DNA from: Trileptium ribeirensis
Lineage: Eukaryota; Nematoda; Enoplea; Enoplida; Thoracostomopsidae
Length of the DNA: 64,000 bases
NCBI GenBank assembly: GCA_030248225.1
Contig: JASANE010005040.1
Span: 1-64,000 of the forward strand
Reading direction: 5' to 3'
This document shows, piece by piece, positions 47,301 to 55,413 of this stretch (position 1 is the stretch's first letter; each line of letters begins with the position of its first letter). A program made the position numbers and the translations under genes. Under the pieces are notes generated by a model. That model had not been told where the DNA came from and searched no databases. It saw nothing but the letters and a program-made list of their open reading frames with translations.

Positions 47301-50300
47301 GGACGTGTTTATCATAGGCACCCCCATATGCTGGGGAAATTTGACACTCTTTTATTGCGCTCAACTCAAACTTATCCGATGGACCTTACAATCAGAAGTT
47401 GACTCTCAAAGCGTGCCGTACCGGCAAAAGCCATTTATTTGCTTAATTCGTAAACAATGATGCTGTTGCCGGCTAGGGAGGGACTTCGACAGCATAGCTT
47501 GGATTCAACGGCTACAGTAGGCAACGCTAATACGGGTGTTGCGAATAAATCGCTCGATAACGTCATGCATGCTTGGTATCGATTAACAATATAATTCAAT
47601 TTTGATATGCGTAAATATAGATATATATTGCAACTTTTAGCCTCATCTCAACTGTTATATTTTTTTTGATCTCAGTCGTTTTCGTGGTTTACACTCGTGA
47701 GACATTGCGAACTAGAAGGGTACGCAGTGTGGGCATCTTAATTGCACTCGGAGGTCTCTGTAAAATTAAATCGGAAACGATTTTCTACTTTCTAAGATTT
47801 CCTAAAATTGTTTTTACGAAATTTTATCGCTAACTTTTGTACACATTGCCTAGCTACCCAAACATGGAGAACTTAACATTGGCCTGTCCACAGCCCTCCG
47901 AAAAATGGGGGGAAACTTCGGGGGGGCCCCATTGCAAACAAAAAACATAAATTTTTGACATAAAAAATTTGGAATTAGTTGAACATGGGGGTTTCGGCCG
48001 AGTGGGGGACGGACATGAAGGAAAATCTCACGAACATGGGGGAGTTGGAAAGTGGGGAGGGTCCCCACAGCCCCACTGTGGACAGCCCAGTAACACTTGT
48101 TGCTATCGTAGAATGTTGTACTATTTTGAATAATTTTATGAAGTTGCTGGATCGGGCCCGGTGCAGGGAAAGTTACCGAAAACGAGTATGTTTTAAGGTC
48201 TCCTGGGGACCTAGAGTATGTATCAACTCAACATTTCCAGTTTTCGAGGTTATTACTAAAATATGGCATCTCGTGCCTGATTGATAAGATCTATGTCCAT
48301 GTTGATATTGTCTAAAATCCAAACGTCTCAGCACGTTAGGCGAATCCAAATTTCTTTCTCACCCAAAGGACAGGGTTAAAAGTGTATATTTTAAGATAGA
48401 AGGTCACCTGGAATTCACGGATCCTCACGGAGTTGAGCCTATGCCTAAGACTAAGCCGGGGGCTGCCGCCCCTCGAACCCCCCGCACTGAGCCGCTGCGA
48501 TGGCTAACTGCAACGGTTTTGGGTACACAGTGCTGGTGCTTCCTCACCTGCGTTTGTCGGTGCAGTATTTCTGGATACCCTAACCTAAGCTTCAAGCTTA
48601 CCCTAAAACTGAGCCCATTGTAAACGTAATTTCCAAACATCAGAATATCCATTGTCGCTTGCATTCCCGATATCGGAAGCCATATCTTCTTATGGCGGAC
48701 AGTAATCATCACACCCCATAATCGCCGTATAGCCCATTGCATTTTCTATATCATATTCAAATTTGAGCCCAACCGGTCAATGCAATCCAAAGTTATGTCC
48801 AAAAAGGTCAAAAAACCAAAATTCATATTTCTAAAAAAATCCGACCCCTGAAATTGGGCCCTTCTCCTGAACCCCCTTGAAGAGCTAAAGCCCTGAAACT
48901 TTTCCAATGGAAAGAGCAGGAAAAACTGGTGCATGGGGGGTTAGAGGGTGACGATCTTAAGCGGAGCTTTAGGAAAAAAATTTGCCAAAAAAGCCTCTAT
49001 ACCCCAAAAATCCAAATAAAAGAATAATAATTTAGCATCATCAGGAAGTTGACCTGTGAAGGGGCGACCCTGATCTCGAAGAGATCTCTTTTGGGGGTAA
49101 GAGATGATTAGGGGTCCAGAGACTATGGGGGCTATACTGAAAAGATGGTGGGCCCTTCTCTGATTTTCCCCCTCAGCCCAATCGGGGCCAAGGAAATCAT
49201 ACTCATATATACAGACAATCTGTAAATACTAAATATATAAACAACTAAATTGTAAGTATTACTATGTACTGCTTTATTTTATAATAAATAAATTTATCCA
49301 TATATATTTGCGTATTTATATATGTGTAAAATTTTGCTAATTTGTTATATAATATTCACATAATAAATATAGTAACAACCTATTTTTTATACTAAATTTA
49401 TAATTGGAATAGTTAGTTAATATGATAACAACTAAGATATTAATATTAAGTTTATAACTACTCTAACTATGTAACTGTATTTACTTAATAAATATCGTGA
49501 CTCGTTCGAAATTTTCGGTCTCCCCAGTGAACACTGAGCAATTTGAAATTTTACAGCTTGTACTTACAATTTTCATAGTTTTTGTGTATTTTCTGTTCGC
49601 TACGCACAGGACACCACAACTCAAGATGTGTTTTCAAGGTTAGCGGCAGTCGGTACTGGTTCCTCAGATCACTGGCTTAGACCAATTTTCCTCGCAGTTG
49701 TCGTAAGCTTACTATCCACATTACGTACCGTCATGTTATTTTATAGATGGTACAAATAGCAAAATATGATAGCATCAACGTGGGGCTGGAAAGGTACTAC
49801 GAGATACCCCACCAAACCCGGTCATAACCATACCGTGACATAACCTACCAGACCCGGCCGACCAGATACACAACAATTATACGATAATTATGACACGATT
49901 AATGGGTCATTTCACGAAACCATGTCATTTAGTCGGGGGGCTACATCGGCACTTTTTGGCCCATAGCACCAGTCTTTTGGAAGGAAATGTAATGTCGCTG
50001 TGAGATGTACTAATAGCATTTCCGACGGCCATAATGAGGTATGGTGGACCTCTATACCCCTAACAGCAGGAGCCAGAGGCCTTCAAACCGGGTCGGCTAA
50101 ATGAAGCCAAAAACACATGCCCCACTATAAACGTTCGCTGTATCGCCAGAACGTGAAACATGTGTGTTTTTCATTTCACTGTGATCCTTTGGTATTTGTT
50201 AATTTTTCCGCAAAAACTTGGGAGTAAGCATCGACACTGAAGCTGACGTCAAGCTTCCGAAAATTTTTTTCGTGACATGTAGCCCCCTACCAAGGTCAAA

Positions 50301-53300
50301 TCTGACAGCTTTCATACGCTTGTAAATAACGTCAAAGTGCACTTGCGCCAAAAATGCTATATAACGGTAATCGTAATATGTACAGGTGTTGAAAAAAAGA
50401 ATATCAGTGCCTGTCCATGTGTTGTTTGATTATGAGGTCTACGGTCATAAAGTGCCAAAAACGGGGTATGCAAAATGTACCCCCCCCGCGACCTTACGAA
50501 AATTAAATTTAAAAAAGCCCAAATTTAGCATACAGTGTTACAATAGGCGGATAGAAACATAGTAACGCCCCACTAGAATCGACCCATTTATTAAAATTTT
50601 TTAATGAAAATGTAGCCCCCCCCGAACTGACGTGTAGCCCCCCTGACCGGCAGCGCCCCCCCCCGACCGCATCTATAATACAAGACACCGAAGGTGGCAA
50701 GTACCATATTAGTATATAAGTTCATCATCATTGCATTATGATATGGGGCCTAGCTGTTAACTGGGTAGCTCGGGAACCCCTCTGCCTGCCGGCACATCTA
50801 TTCTTCGCATTGTCCTTGGTATCATCACCTAAATGTAAGCTAATCATATATCAATTGTGTTTCTTTTACAGCAGCAGCGTGTTTCAATAAATCTAGAATC
50901 TCTAAAAGTAGCCAAAGTTTCACGCAATGTATGCTGTAGGAACGTGTAGCCCTCCCCCGACCTGAGGTGTAGCCCTCCCCCCGACCTGAAGTGTAGCGCC
51001 CCGACCTCAGGTGTAGCCCCCCCGACCTCAGGTGTAGCCCCAACGACTAACATATATCGGGGTGCCAATTTTTACAAGGCCTAAGGATTTACCTGAAATT
51101 TTTTGTCGGACATCCTCCACTCATGGTTGGTTTGTGAGCATAAAATGGTATCATTAGGTGCTGTCTCCGTCGCGCTAGAAAAACTGCGACAGGCTTGTTC
51201 TAAATTGGTCGATTTTTAACATAAACGGGTCCCAGCTGCTCCAATCTTAGGTCGCAAGTCCTCCAAATGGCTTGACCGTGGCCCTTTTGGTCCGACTTGC
51301 ATACAAACAGACCATAGTTCACATGTCACTGCGTTACCCTACAGAATAATGACTTGTTTCGGATTAAAATTTGACCCCCAAGGGTACCCTTTGCGACCCC
51401 TGTAGCAGGTTTCAGGTGGCTCGTTTTGCATAGAGACATCGATATTCGAAAAATTCAGGGTCTTTATGTCGGAAGGGGTCTAGACACTATACATACGAAA
51501 ACAATTACAATGTAAGAACTACTCGTGGTCATGGGTCCGGTACAGTTTTCGGCACCATTTAAGTGGCTAAATATGGCAATATCCGCAAGATTTGAGCTAT
51601 TTGTATATGAATACAAGTCGTCTGTGTATGAATCATATTGTCGTAAAGGTGTTTTAGTTATTTGCGAAATGAGTTGGGCAAGGGATGATGGTGTGCTTAG
51701 CTGTATAAAGTAATTCCAACACCATAGGCTCATTAGAAAACGCTAAATATTCATCTCCCAGATATCAAAGGTTCTACGGCTGTTCTACAAGTACACGAAT
51801 TATTCCCTTTTGCATATCGCGGTAACCGATACACTACAACACGTACATGATTATACAATACTAAATGCATGCGCACACAATTTGTAAACGGGTAAATAAA
51901 GTTATATTAAGAAACGTCCATTAGTATACATATAGGGTATGTAATGATAGATATATACGTATTTTTACATATAGGGTAATTATAGAGTGGTCACGCAACA
52001 GTAAATGCACGATCATCCATAACAAATCGCTATAAATTCATCAAGGTTAAAAGTACTCGACCAATCCATATTCGATCAGATACACACATGTGCTCTTTCA
52101 TGGGAAGGGGAAATTTTGAATTTGGCTCAAAACAACGATTTTGCTATAGTTTCTATAGTGGCCTTATAACCTTAAGCATTCGATAATAATTAGGCTATGG
52201 TGAGAATTATTAATGTACGGCGTAACAATCCAGAATGGATCTGTGACATTAACATTTGTAGTTTTCTCGGTTAAATTTGCAGGGGAGCCTTTCGCTTTTT
52301 TGAGCGCGAAACAATTTTACGTACTGCCAGTAGCTTGTCTTATCGCTAAGGTGATGAATTCTGAATGTTGAAATATAATTTAGTGAGAAGTGCATAGCTA
52401 TATTCAGCATTAAATTACGAAATGAGCTAATTAATGTCAACCACGTTGCTGGAATAGTTGAAAAGATACACCGAATATTGTGTTCGCGATTTTTAAGTAC
52501 ATACAGGAATCACTCTATAAACTGATACCACGTATATAGCTCGAACGGTTGTGGAGATATTGTGTATTTTGGGTCCTATGGGCGCATTGGAAAACCCTTT
52601 TTTTACGAAACCCTGCAGCTAAATAATGACAGTAGCAGCACACTATGAGCAGCTATGTTAAGAATGAATTGCTTAATGGAATGAGACCAGACATACCTAT
52701 ATAGCTGGAGCAGATGCGGATATATTACTATTTTCGTGTATTTTGGGTTTCATGAGCACGTTTTAAGACCTGTTTTAACCTAAATCCCATGCTCTGAGAG
52801 AATCGGTAGCAAAGCATTACATATTATTTTATAGAGATTTGTTTTCTCTAGAAAATGAGTCCAATTTGACTTTGATATCTGCACCGCTTATCGAGTTACA
52901 ATAAGTAACGTGATTTTTTGGTCCCCTTCGGGATTCGACCTGAGCCACTTTGAGTCGTTTTTTTTCGAGGTGAAATGTTGGAATCGGGCTTTGCGTGTAA
53001 CGAAAGGGCACAAATAGATATTTAAGTTTTCAAATGAGCTCGCAAGTCAATCCGCCCAGCCGAAGTTGAATTAGTTATGCTTGTCACGCTAAAAACGGAT
53101 ACCTTCCAAATTTACCTACCTGGCCAGTCGCTATTCTTCCCTGCGCTCGTTTCACTCGTTTACTCAGAATCCAATGAGATGCTTTCCTAAATTCGTTTGG
53201 ACGTCAGCAATAATTTAATAGGATAGAAATATAGCATTTTCACGAAGTTCATATTATGGAGTTTACGTTGGACGTAATAATATGAGAAATACATAACTAT

Positions 53301-53480
53301 GGTATAGTTTTGCTTTACAGGATGCGAGAACTCTCCGAACACGAAAAGCGAGAAACTCAACGACTGAGCAAAGAGTTAGAGACACTTCGGACGCAGTACG
53401 CGGATATGGTTCGAAAAAATGAAAAACTTTCAACTGACAACAGTCAGTTCGAAACTAGCATGCAAGATCTTAAAGAACAG
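23280..53480 (+). CDS. DCTN1: Dynactin subunit 1 (p150Glued) gene, 5' part, 12 coding exons
   Basis: p150Glued is the largest dynactin subunit. Its N-terminal CAP-Gly domain binds microtubule plus ends and EB1, and its coiled coil 1 binds the dynein intermediate chain. Twelve exons at 23280-23331, 26395-26564, 26949-27126, 30640-30680, 31678-31829, 34962-35217, 36926-37138, 38526-38597, 42550-42634, 44913-45029, 45573-45651 and 53321-53480 join in phase at GT..AG sites and give about 525 residues. The order is CAP-Gly (about residues 8-75), a Ser/Thr/Pro/Lys-rich linker (about 76-283) and the start of coiled coil 1 (about 284-525). The second half of CC1, CC2 and the C-terminus are not visible before 64000. 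The host-gene identity is firm. The exact set of linker exons may vary by alternative splicing, as in other animals. Confidence 0.93.
23332..25239 (+). other. Dynactin intron 1, first part, no gene seen
   Basis: AT-rich intron sequence. The 111-codon frame at 24205-24540 and smaller ones look like chance. TTTTTTGCG / TTACGC motifs recur between 24520 and 24930. Confidence 0.5.
25240..26240 (+). repeat. Tandem repeat, ~350-bp unit, about three copies
   Basis: A unit containing TACC.TTCACGGAAGCAAGG, CATAGTAAAAT.ATAAA.GCC and GGGTTTGAGGT, then CATGGGAAACTC and CCCATGGTTCCA.GGG, recurs starting near 25311, 25671 and 26010. Spacing is about 360 and 340 bp. The last copy ends roughly 150 bases before the CAP-Gly exon. 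Copies differ by indels and substitutions. Confidence 0.85.
26395..26564 (+). CDS. DCTN1: Dynactin subunit 1, exon 2 (CAP-Gly core)
   Basis: The acceptor TTTTAG|AT completes the Asp codon from exon 1. The exon reads [19 protein letters not shown], then [20 protein letters not shown] and [23 protein letters not shown] is the CAP-Gly signature (GKNDG in most proteins) that binds the C-terminal EEY/F tails of tubulin and EB1. It ends in phase 0 at CAG|GTTTGT. This is the most conserved exon and the basis of the identification. Confidence 0.95.
26949..27126 (+). CDS. DCTN1: Dynactin subunit 1, exon 3 (linker)
   Basis: The acceptor TTTTTACAG|AT opens [17 protein letters not shown], the end of the CAP-Gly fold. 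A Ser/Thr/Pro/Ala/Lys-rich linker with [17 protein letters not shown] follows. Basic Pro-rich linkers here in p150Glued add microtubule affinity. It ends in phase 1 at ACTA|GTAAGA. Confidence 0.88.
27270..28380 (+). repeat. Dispersed intronic repeat family, copy 1
   Basis: It begins with GTGCCACGCATAACTCAACTTT. Internally repeated ~170-bp units follow, marked by GGGCCC.T..GACC, ACACGAAAAT.GCA.ATAT and TTTTGTAGAGCAA. It ends with AATTACATATTCAACACTCA. The same start, units and end recur at 59637-60979 plus 63466-63540. Partial copies occur at 21985, 30905-31330 and 52540-52800. No protein is encoded. A 220-bp insertion interrupts this copy. Confidence 0.75.
28043..28262. mobile_element. Small insertion (~220 bp) with 9-bp duplication
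   Basis: GTCTACGTC lies on both sides (about 28035-28043 and 28259-28267). In the other copy of the repeat (near 60945) the flanking sequence is continuous with a single CACGTC. The insert is GC-rich, contains a run of nine C near 28160 and repeats an AAGGTCTRCA motif, but shows no coding region or clear inverted ends. Boundaries may be off by a few bases. Confidence 0.65.
29290..30530 (+). repeat. Satellite-like array (~170-bp units) with end module, plus orientation
   Basis: Six or so degenerate units run from about 29300 to 30420. Each has GGGTTTAGGGTC.ATG.ACCCG, a GTCTTCAGTTGTTTGGTTAC block, ACATCAAGA.T and TATATAG.T.TT.CGGTA.GCT. They are the reverse complement of the arrays at 22830-23240 and 42960-43560. 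The end module ACTTAAAAATAAAACCACGC.CGCTC.GTTT follows at about 30478-30525. Confidence 0.8.
30640..30680 (+). CDS. DCTN1: Dynactin subunit 1, exon 4 (41-nt small exon)
   Basis: The acceptor CCTGTTTAG|GT and donor AAA|GTAAGT enclose 41 bases that complete a Ser codon and add [13 protein letters not shown]. Phases 1 and 0 match both neighbours. Skipping it would shift the frame, so if it is alternative it must be used with a partner exon. It is a small exon without a long open frame, so support comes from phase and splice sites. Confidence 0.72.
30890..31330 (+). repeat. Dispersed intronic repeat family, partial copy
   Basis: It opens GTGACACGCATAACGCAACTT like 27290 and 59637, then diverges. 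The 130-codon frame at 30686-31078 overlaps it and the 3' end of exon 4; I regard it as chance. Confidence 0.5.
31678..31829 (+). CDS. DCTN1: Dynactin subunit 1, exon 5 (Ser-rich linker)
   Basis: The acceptor CTTGCAG|ATG opens [17 protein letters not shown]. Three imperfect repeats of SS.ERL.SK type follow ([24 protein letters not shown]). It ends in phase 2 at AAAG|GTTAGT. The internal Met is not a start; the frame is continuous with exon 4. Such Ser-rich stretches are plausible phosphorylation targets. Confidence 0.82.
31830..33206 (+). other. Dynactin intron 5, first part, nothing recognised
   Basis: AT-rich intron with no repeat or exon I can identify. Confidence 0.5.
33207..33550. mobile_element. 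Inverted-repeat element (MITE), 344 bp, TA-flanked
   Basis: The ends ACAAGGGCGTAGC and GCTACGCCCTTGT are perfect inverted repeats and are flanked by TA on both sides (33205-33206 and 33551-33552). C-runs and G-runs lie just inside each end. There is no coding capacity. TA flanks suggest mobilisation by a Tc1/mariner-type transposase. The AGCTA..TAGCT flank makes the inverted match slightly longer. Confidence 0.85.
33551..34961 (+). other. Dynactin intron 5, rest, nothing recognised
   Basis: No exon, repeat or RNA gene is supported. Short minus-strand open frames at 33679-33882 and 34135-34371 have no visible family features. Confidence 0.45.
34962..35217 (+). CDS. DCTN1: Dynactin subunit 1, exon 6 (linker to coiled coil 1)
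   Basis: The acceptor TTATTTTCAG|C completes the Ser codon. The exon gives [20 protein letters not shown], a Lys/Ser/Pro-rich stretch, then [17 protein letters not shown]. It ends in phase 0 at CAG|GTAATT. The ERRLSVAQ region is the approach to the coiled coil. Confidence 0.87.
35218..36268 (+). other. Dynactin intron 6, first part, nothing recognised
   Basis: AT-rich intron sequence without recognised features. Confidence 0.5.
36269..36623. mobile_element. Inverted-repeat element (MITE), 355 bp, 5-bp duplication
   Basis: The ends CTGGGCTCTCCA and TGGAGAGCCCAG are inverted repeats (the right end has TTGGAGAGCCCAG). The flank ACAGT occurs exactly on both sides (36264-36268 and 36624-36628). 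AAAATTTTGCC.GGGGGC occurs several times inside. A truncated relative ends at 62866. Confidence 0.85.
36926..37138 (+). CDS. DCTN1: Dynactin subunit 1, exon 7 (start of coiled coil 1)
   Basis: It reads [19 protein letters not shown], then [20 protein letters not shown] and [20 protein letters not shown], ending in phase 0 at CAA|GTACAA. The EKLETLR..R.EDK.KL..(Y/L)EK.KIQLEQ pattern is characteristic of CC1A of p150Glued. It corresponds to the region that contacts the dynein intermediate chain. Confidence 0.93.
37139..38525 (+). other. Dynactin intron 7, nothing recognised
   Basis: Plus-strand open frames at 37584-37886 and 38082-38339 show no family features. Confidence 0.5.
38526..38597 (+). 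CDS. DCTN1: Dynactin subunit 1, exon 8 (coiled coil 1)
   Basis: Seventy-two bases in phase 0 on both sides encode [20 protein letters not shown] plus QALK. The acceptor is TTTCAG|CT and the donor AAG|GTAAGT. It continues the heptad pattern of CC1A (..W/Y K.KM.EQ.A.LQR.L..A). Confidence 0.9.
38598..39031 (+). other. Dynactin intron 8, left flank of Pao copy, unrecognised
   Basis: A nine-G run lies near 38650. The sequence has a higher GC content than the neighbouring intron and may be part of an older insertion, but no family is recognisable. Confidence 0.4.
39032..40591 (-). repeat. Pao 3' LTR, split by hAT element
   Basis: The LTR parts are 39032-39217 and 40382-40591. Together they align with the other LTR over its full length. 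Boundaries are placed by where the two copies stop matching and may be off by a few bases. Confidence 0.75.
39218..40373. mobile_element. Non-autonomous hAT element, copy 2 (1,156 bp)
   Basis: Its ends are CAGAGAATAACCGG at the left and CCGTTACTCCCTG at the right, with an exact 8-bp duplication GCATTTAT at 39210-39217 and 40374-40381. The sister LTR at about 41857 shows the empty site CGCATTTGTAAATTAC. It is closely related throughout to 13202-14349, including the CAGATAACGTTACTTTACTT and CTTTGCCG blocks. No transposase is encoded; the 140-codon frame at 40056-40478 runs out of the element. Confidence 0.95.
40929..41545 (-). pseudogene. BEL/Pao integrase end and DUF5641-like tail
   Basis: Frame 41545-41201 begins with [15 protein letters not shown], the segment after the third catalytic acidic residue. 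[21 protein letters not shown] motif and [10 protein letters not shown] follow. Frame 41258-40929 has [25 protein letters not shown], and [25 protein letters not shown] sequence of the C-terminal domain. A frameshift near 41230 separates the two. Confidence 0.8.
41682..42067 (-). repeat. Pao 5' LTR (unoccupied)
   Basis: This 386-bp LTR lacks the hAT insertion and gives the ancestral target site. On the minus strand it starts TGTCACGGTACAAC and ends GTTGTGTCTACTA. Confidence 0.75.
42068..42549 (+). other. Dynactin intron 8, right part, nothing recognised
   Basis: AT-rich intron sequence leading to the exon 9 acceptor. Confidence 0.5.
42550..42634 (+). CDS. DCTN1: Dynactin subunit 1, exon 9 (coiled coil 1 hairpin)
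   Basis: It reads [20 protein letters not shown] then EAIEMATL, ending in phase 1 at TTAG|GTAAGC. The KEA.EA.E...EEM.D.A.AIEMATLDKEMAEE block is one of the most conserved parts of p150Glued and completes in exon 10. Only four bases of pyrimidine-poor context precede the acceptor AG. Confidence 0.9.
42870..43560 (-). repeat. Satellite-like array (~170-bp units) with end module, minus orientation
   Basis: The module GAAATGGAGCGAGCGTGGTT at about 42896-42915 precedes roughly three units (42970-43330, with a weaker one to 43560). Each unit carries CATTGAAA.CCTAAAC, GATAACCAAACC.T.GTATTC, TATATATAGACCATT and ACGTAATACATAA..GA-type blocks. It is the same family as 22830-23240. Confidence 0.75.
43561..44754 (+). 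other. Dynactin intron 9, middle, nothing recognised
   Basis: AAAATTTTACACACT and GAATTTTACACACTG occur 275 bases apart. Open frames at 43721-43930, 43946-44164 and 44395-44634 show no family features. Confidence 0.4.
44755..44840 (+). repeat. Satellite end module without array
   Basis: AATTTAAAAATGACACCATG followed by CTCGCTCCGTTTCACTTTCG and TTGCGAGTTAC match the module that borders the ~170-bp arrays. No units lie next to it. Confidence 0.65.
44913..45029 (+). CDS. DCTN1: Dynactin subunit 1, exon 10 (coiled coil 1)
   Basis: The acceptor TTTTGTTTTCAG|AT completes the Asp of [20 protein letters not shown]. The exon continues [19 protein letters not shown] and ends in phase 1 at AAAG|GTTAGT. 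The sequence follows the family pattern E.L..E.E.LKE.V.ELT.DLEI...E. Confidence 0.93.
45030..45572 (+). other. Dynactin intron 10, nothing recognised
   Basis: Ordinary AT-rich intron. Confidence 0.5.
45573..45651 (+). CDS. DCTN1: Dynactin subunit 1, exon 11 (coiled coil 1)
   Basis: The acceptor ACGTTTCAG|GC opens [20 protein letters not shown] then LKEAVVK, with phase 1 in and phase 2 out at CAA|GTAAGA. The KQLE.QN.RLK.A.V.MR motif spans this exon and the next. Confidence 0.92.
45690..47600. mobile_element. Unclassified GC-richer insertion in intron 11
   Basis: Between AT-rich flanks, the sequence from TGTAATACCCGGGACG near 45699 becomes clearly richer in G and C and stays so to about 46300. 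It then continues as mixed sequence to about 47600. The 87-codon frame at 45825-46088 is unrecognised. A TGTAATACCCG start resembles some Gypsy LTRs, but no second LTR, primer site or coding region was found. A small MITE lies inside. Confidence 0.35.
46370..46545. mobile_element. MITE with Tc1/mariner-like ends, copy 1
   Basis: CGCCAAAAATGACTGTCGC at the left and GCGACGGTCATTTTTAGCG at the right are inverted. The core TTGTTCTAAAAATAGAATTT, then TATTAATTTAAATAGTT, is shared with 57495-57650. The outer right end, AGCGAGTACTGTA, matches the AGTGCTSGCC-type ends of Tc1/mariner elements. Confidence 0.75.
47880..48089. mobile_element. Inverted-repeat element (MITE), 210 bp
   Basis: TGGCCTGTCCACAG at the left and CTGTGGACAGCCCA at the right are inverted repeats with one mismatch. 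The flanks CTTAACAT and GTAACACT match at 6 of 8 positions, consistent with an aged 8-bp duplication of hAT type. The interior is rich in GGGG and CCCC runs. Confidence 0.7.
48090..50600 (+). other. Dynactin intron 11, middle, no gene seen
   Basis: G- and C-run-rich sequence near 48450-49180, then a strongly AT-rich block at about 49200-49500. No coding region or known repeat is supported. The minus-strand frame 48742-48425 has no family features. Confidence 0.4.
50600..51046 (-). repeat. C-rich minisatellite, GTGTAGCCCCCCCGACCTGAG-type unit
   Basis: About five units of 16-24 bp run from 50944 to 51046 (GTGTAGCCCTCCCCCGACC, then GTGTAGCGCCCCGACCTCAG and others). Three more degenerate ones lie at 50612-50670. 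Unit length varies with the C-run. The minus strand has runs of G that could form quadruplexes. The minus-strand frames 51043-50840 and 51068-50844 are translations of this repeat ([10 protein letters not shown] type) and are not genes. Confidence 0.8.
51047..53320 (+). other. Dynactin intron 11, last part, old dispersed-repeat fragments
   Basis: Pieces of the GGGCCCAT..GACC / ACGAAA..GCAATAT family occur near 51530-51620 and 52540-52800. No exon is evident before 53321. Confidence 0.4.
53321..53480 (+). CDS. DCTN1: Dynactin subunit 1, exon 12 (coiled coil 1), last one visible
   Basis: The acceptor TTGCTTTACAG|G completes a Lys codon and opens [20 protein letters not shown], then a coiled coil ending in SMQDLKEQ. 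It ends in phase 0 at CAG|GTAAAC. In relatives the next residues form a conserved acidic segment (EEMVE.LT..NL). I find no match to it in 53481-64000, so the following intron is at least 10.5 kb or the next exon is unrecognised. Confidence 0.9.
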
Positions 53481-54977
53481 GTAAACATCACATGGTGTGC
53501 TTGGCCGAAAAATTTTTTTCTTCGTTCGATTTATCCACTTTTTCTTTGATACTGTTTTTAAAGAGCATAAAGTCAGGGATATCTTATGATTAAGTATAAT
53601 AACTGTAATGGCAGTGACAGCTAACTGCGTTGAACATGCCTTTGAAACGCAAGTAGTGACCATAGCTTGATGTTTTATAATTGACTTGGAATTTATTGAA
53701 AATTCAAGTGTAGAACATTCATGCTGTAACATTAGTTTTGTGCCAGTTAGAAGATGCTAGATGTGTATGATTAATTGTCGTAAACTAGGTTATGTTCAAT
53801 GCTATTAGAATTCCTTGATGCAAGTTATGTTGTCCTGAAGAGCTCTCGGCAACTTTGGGTCTCTCGAGTATTTGAAACCATTAAAATCGTATTATTTCGA
53901 CGTATGGTGCTGCGTATTAGGGATCGAACTGTCTCCCTCTGGCAAAAGAAGGGACAGTTATAATATATTGTAATATTTTCGATGTCGTGAATGTTTATAA
54001 ATTTATTGATTCCAACACAGAGTTATCTTACGGAAAGTCTTGGATTCTAGAATGTCGCAATATAAATATCCTGCTGGTAGAAAATATTTCCTTTTTATGT
54101 GGAGCCGGACTGCAAAATTGAGGTTACTGTGATATACACCGCGATTGCTGTGACATTCTTGAAATCAAATCAAGGTGTGACGCATAGCTAATAATGATGA
54201 TATCTGTGATATTTGTGTTTGAAATGATTCGGTTTTGTTCCGCCTGACATCATGCACTGCTATTAATTGCTTTTATAAGTTTCCGAAGATCTAAATATAT
54301 GCCTTGAATTTATTGTTAAAATTTAATTATAGATTATTGATTATAGATTATTATAGTTTATAGATTGAAATATTACAGTTTAGTTTACCCCACGAAGTAT
54401 CAAAAATTAATTCTTTATAAATTGGGTTGATCCGGGTACAGTTCCTAAAAGTATAGTCACTATAATCTCTGGCATATTGTAGACATCAATCATAGATTGG
54501 GATAGATACTTACACAAGATCAAAATCAGGATTTTCGCGACAGAAAATAGCAAAATTTATTAATTATTTAGATAATTTTTGTTATATTTATATTATAAAA
54601 CGTAGTTCGTGATCTCTGTTATTTTGATTAGTTTTGCTTATTGTGCTTTAAATGTTTTTTCAAATGTGTTTTTATGCGAAACTCGTGTACGGGTTGTATA
54701 TTATCTTAAGTCATTGGACAGCTGTATCGTAGCCCTGTTAAGTTGTAATGTTACTAACTCAACGGTATCAGGATAGCATTTAGTACTGTTTTGAGGTTCA
54801 AATAAATCGTCTTTATTGCAGCTTCGTGCGACCAATATGAGGGTAAATGGGATTTTTGTGTTGACAACAAAGGGGCTGTTTGTTTGTTTTTTCGAAATTT
54901 TACTTCTTTTCGGGCATTTTCCTTTTTTATTGACATTATAGTTACACTCAGAATTCAGTGCATATGTAAATGATTGC
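53481..54977 (+). other. Dynactin intron 12, first part, nothing recognised
   Basis: AT-rich intron sequence. No continuation of coiled coil 1 was found in any frame. Confidence 0.45.
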
Positions 54978-55262
54978 AGACGAAATCGAACGATATCGTA
55001 ATCGATCGATCTTCGTTTAAACGAAATTCGTTAAATTAACGCAAACTAACATTTATTAAATTTTTATAGTTGTAACGCAGTTAAAATTCTTCAAACTAAA
55101 CGCGAACTTACACTTATTATTTTTTATTTTAACGCAATTATTGTAATTCGTTAAATTAATCTTAGACAATCGATTTTCGTTTAAACAAAAATGATAAAAA
55201 TCGAACGTAACTTCGTTTAATTTTTGAGCACTTAATTTTGATTGTAACTGTATATTCCGTTA
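54978..55262 (+). repeat. Dispersed AT-rich repeat, copy 1
   Basis: CAGACGAAATCGAACGATATCG, CGAAATTCGTTAAATT and GCAAACTAACATTTATTAAA start the repeat, which ends TTGTAACTGTATATTCC. The same order of blocks occurs at 59937-60175. TCGTTTAAACGAAA-like palindromes recur inside. It is not coding. Confidence 0.75.
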
Positions 55263-55413
55263 AAAATTTCTAATCTTAGACGATACATGTCATTTATTAT
55301 TTATTACAAGGAGCAGTGTTACATTACAATGTCCATGTTCAGTCGGGGGGGTTTTCTATTTTACTGCGAACTTTGTCAAGATATCCAAAAATTAGAAATA
55401 TACTGTTGTTGAG

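Noticed and set aside
50840..51068. Two minus-strand frames with RSGG-type repeats
   Set aside because: They are simple translations of the C-rich minisatellite.
52915..52960. Minus-strand GGTCGAATCCC resembling an RNA polymerase III B box
   Set aside because: No A box at the right distance and no tRNA fold; an isolated 11-bp match is not evidence.
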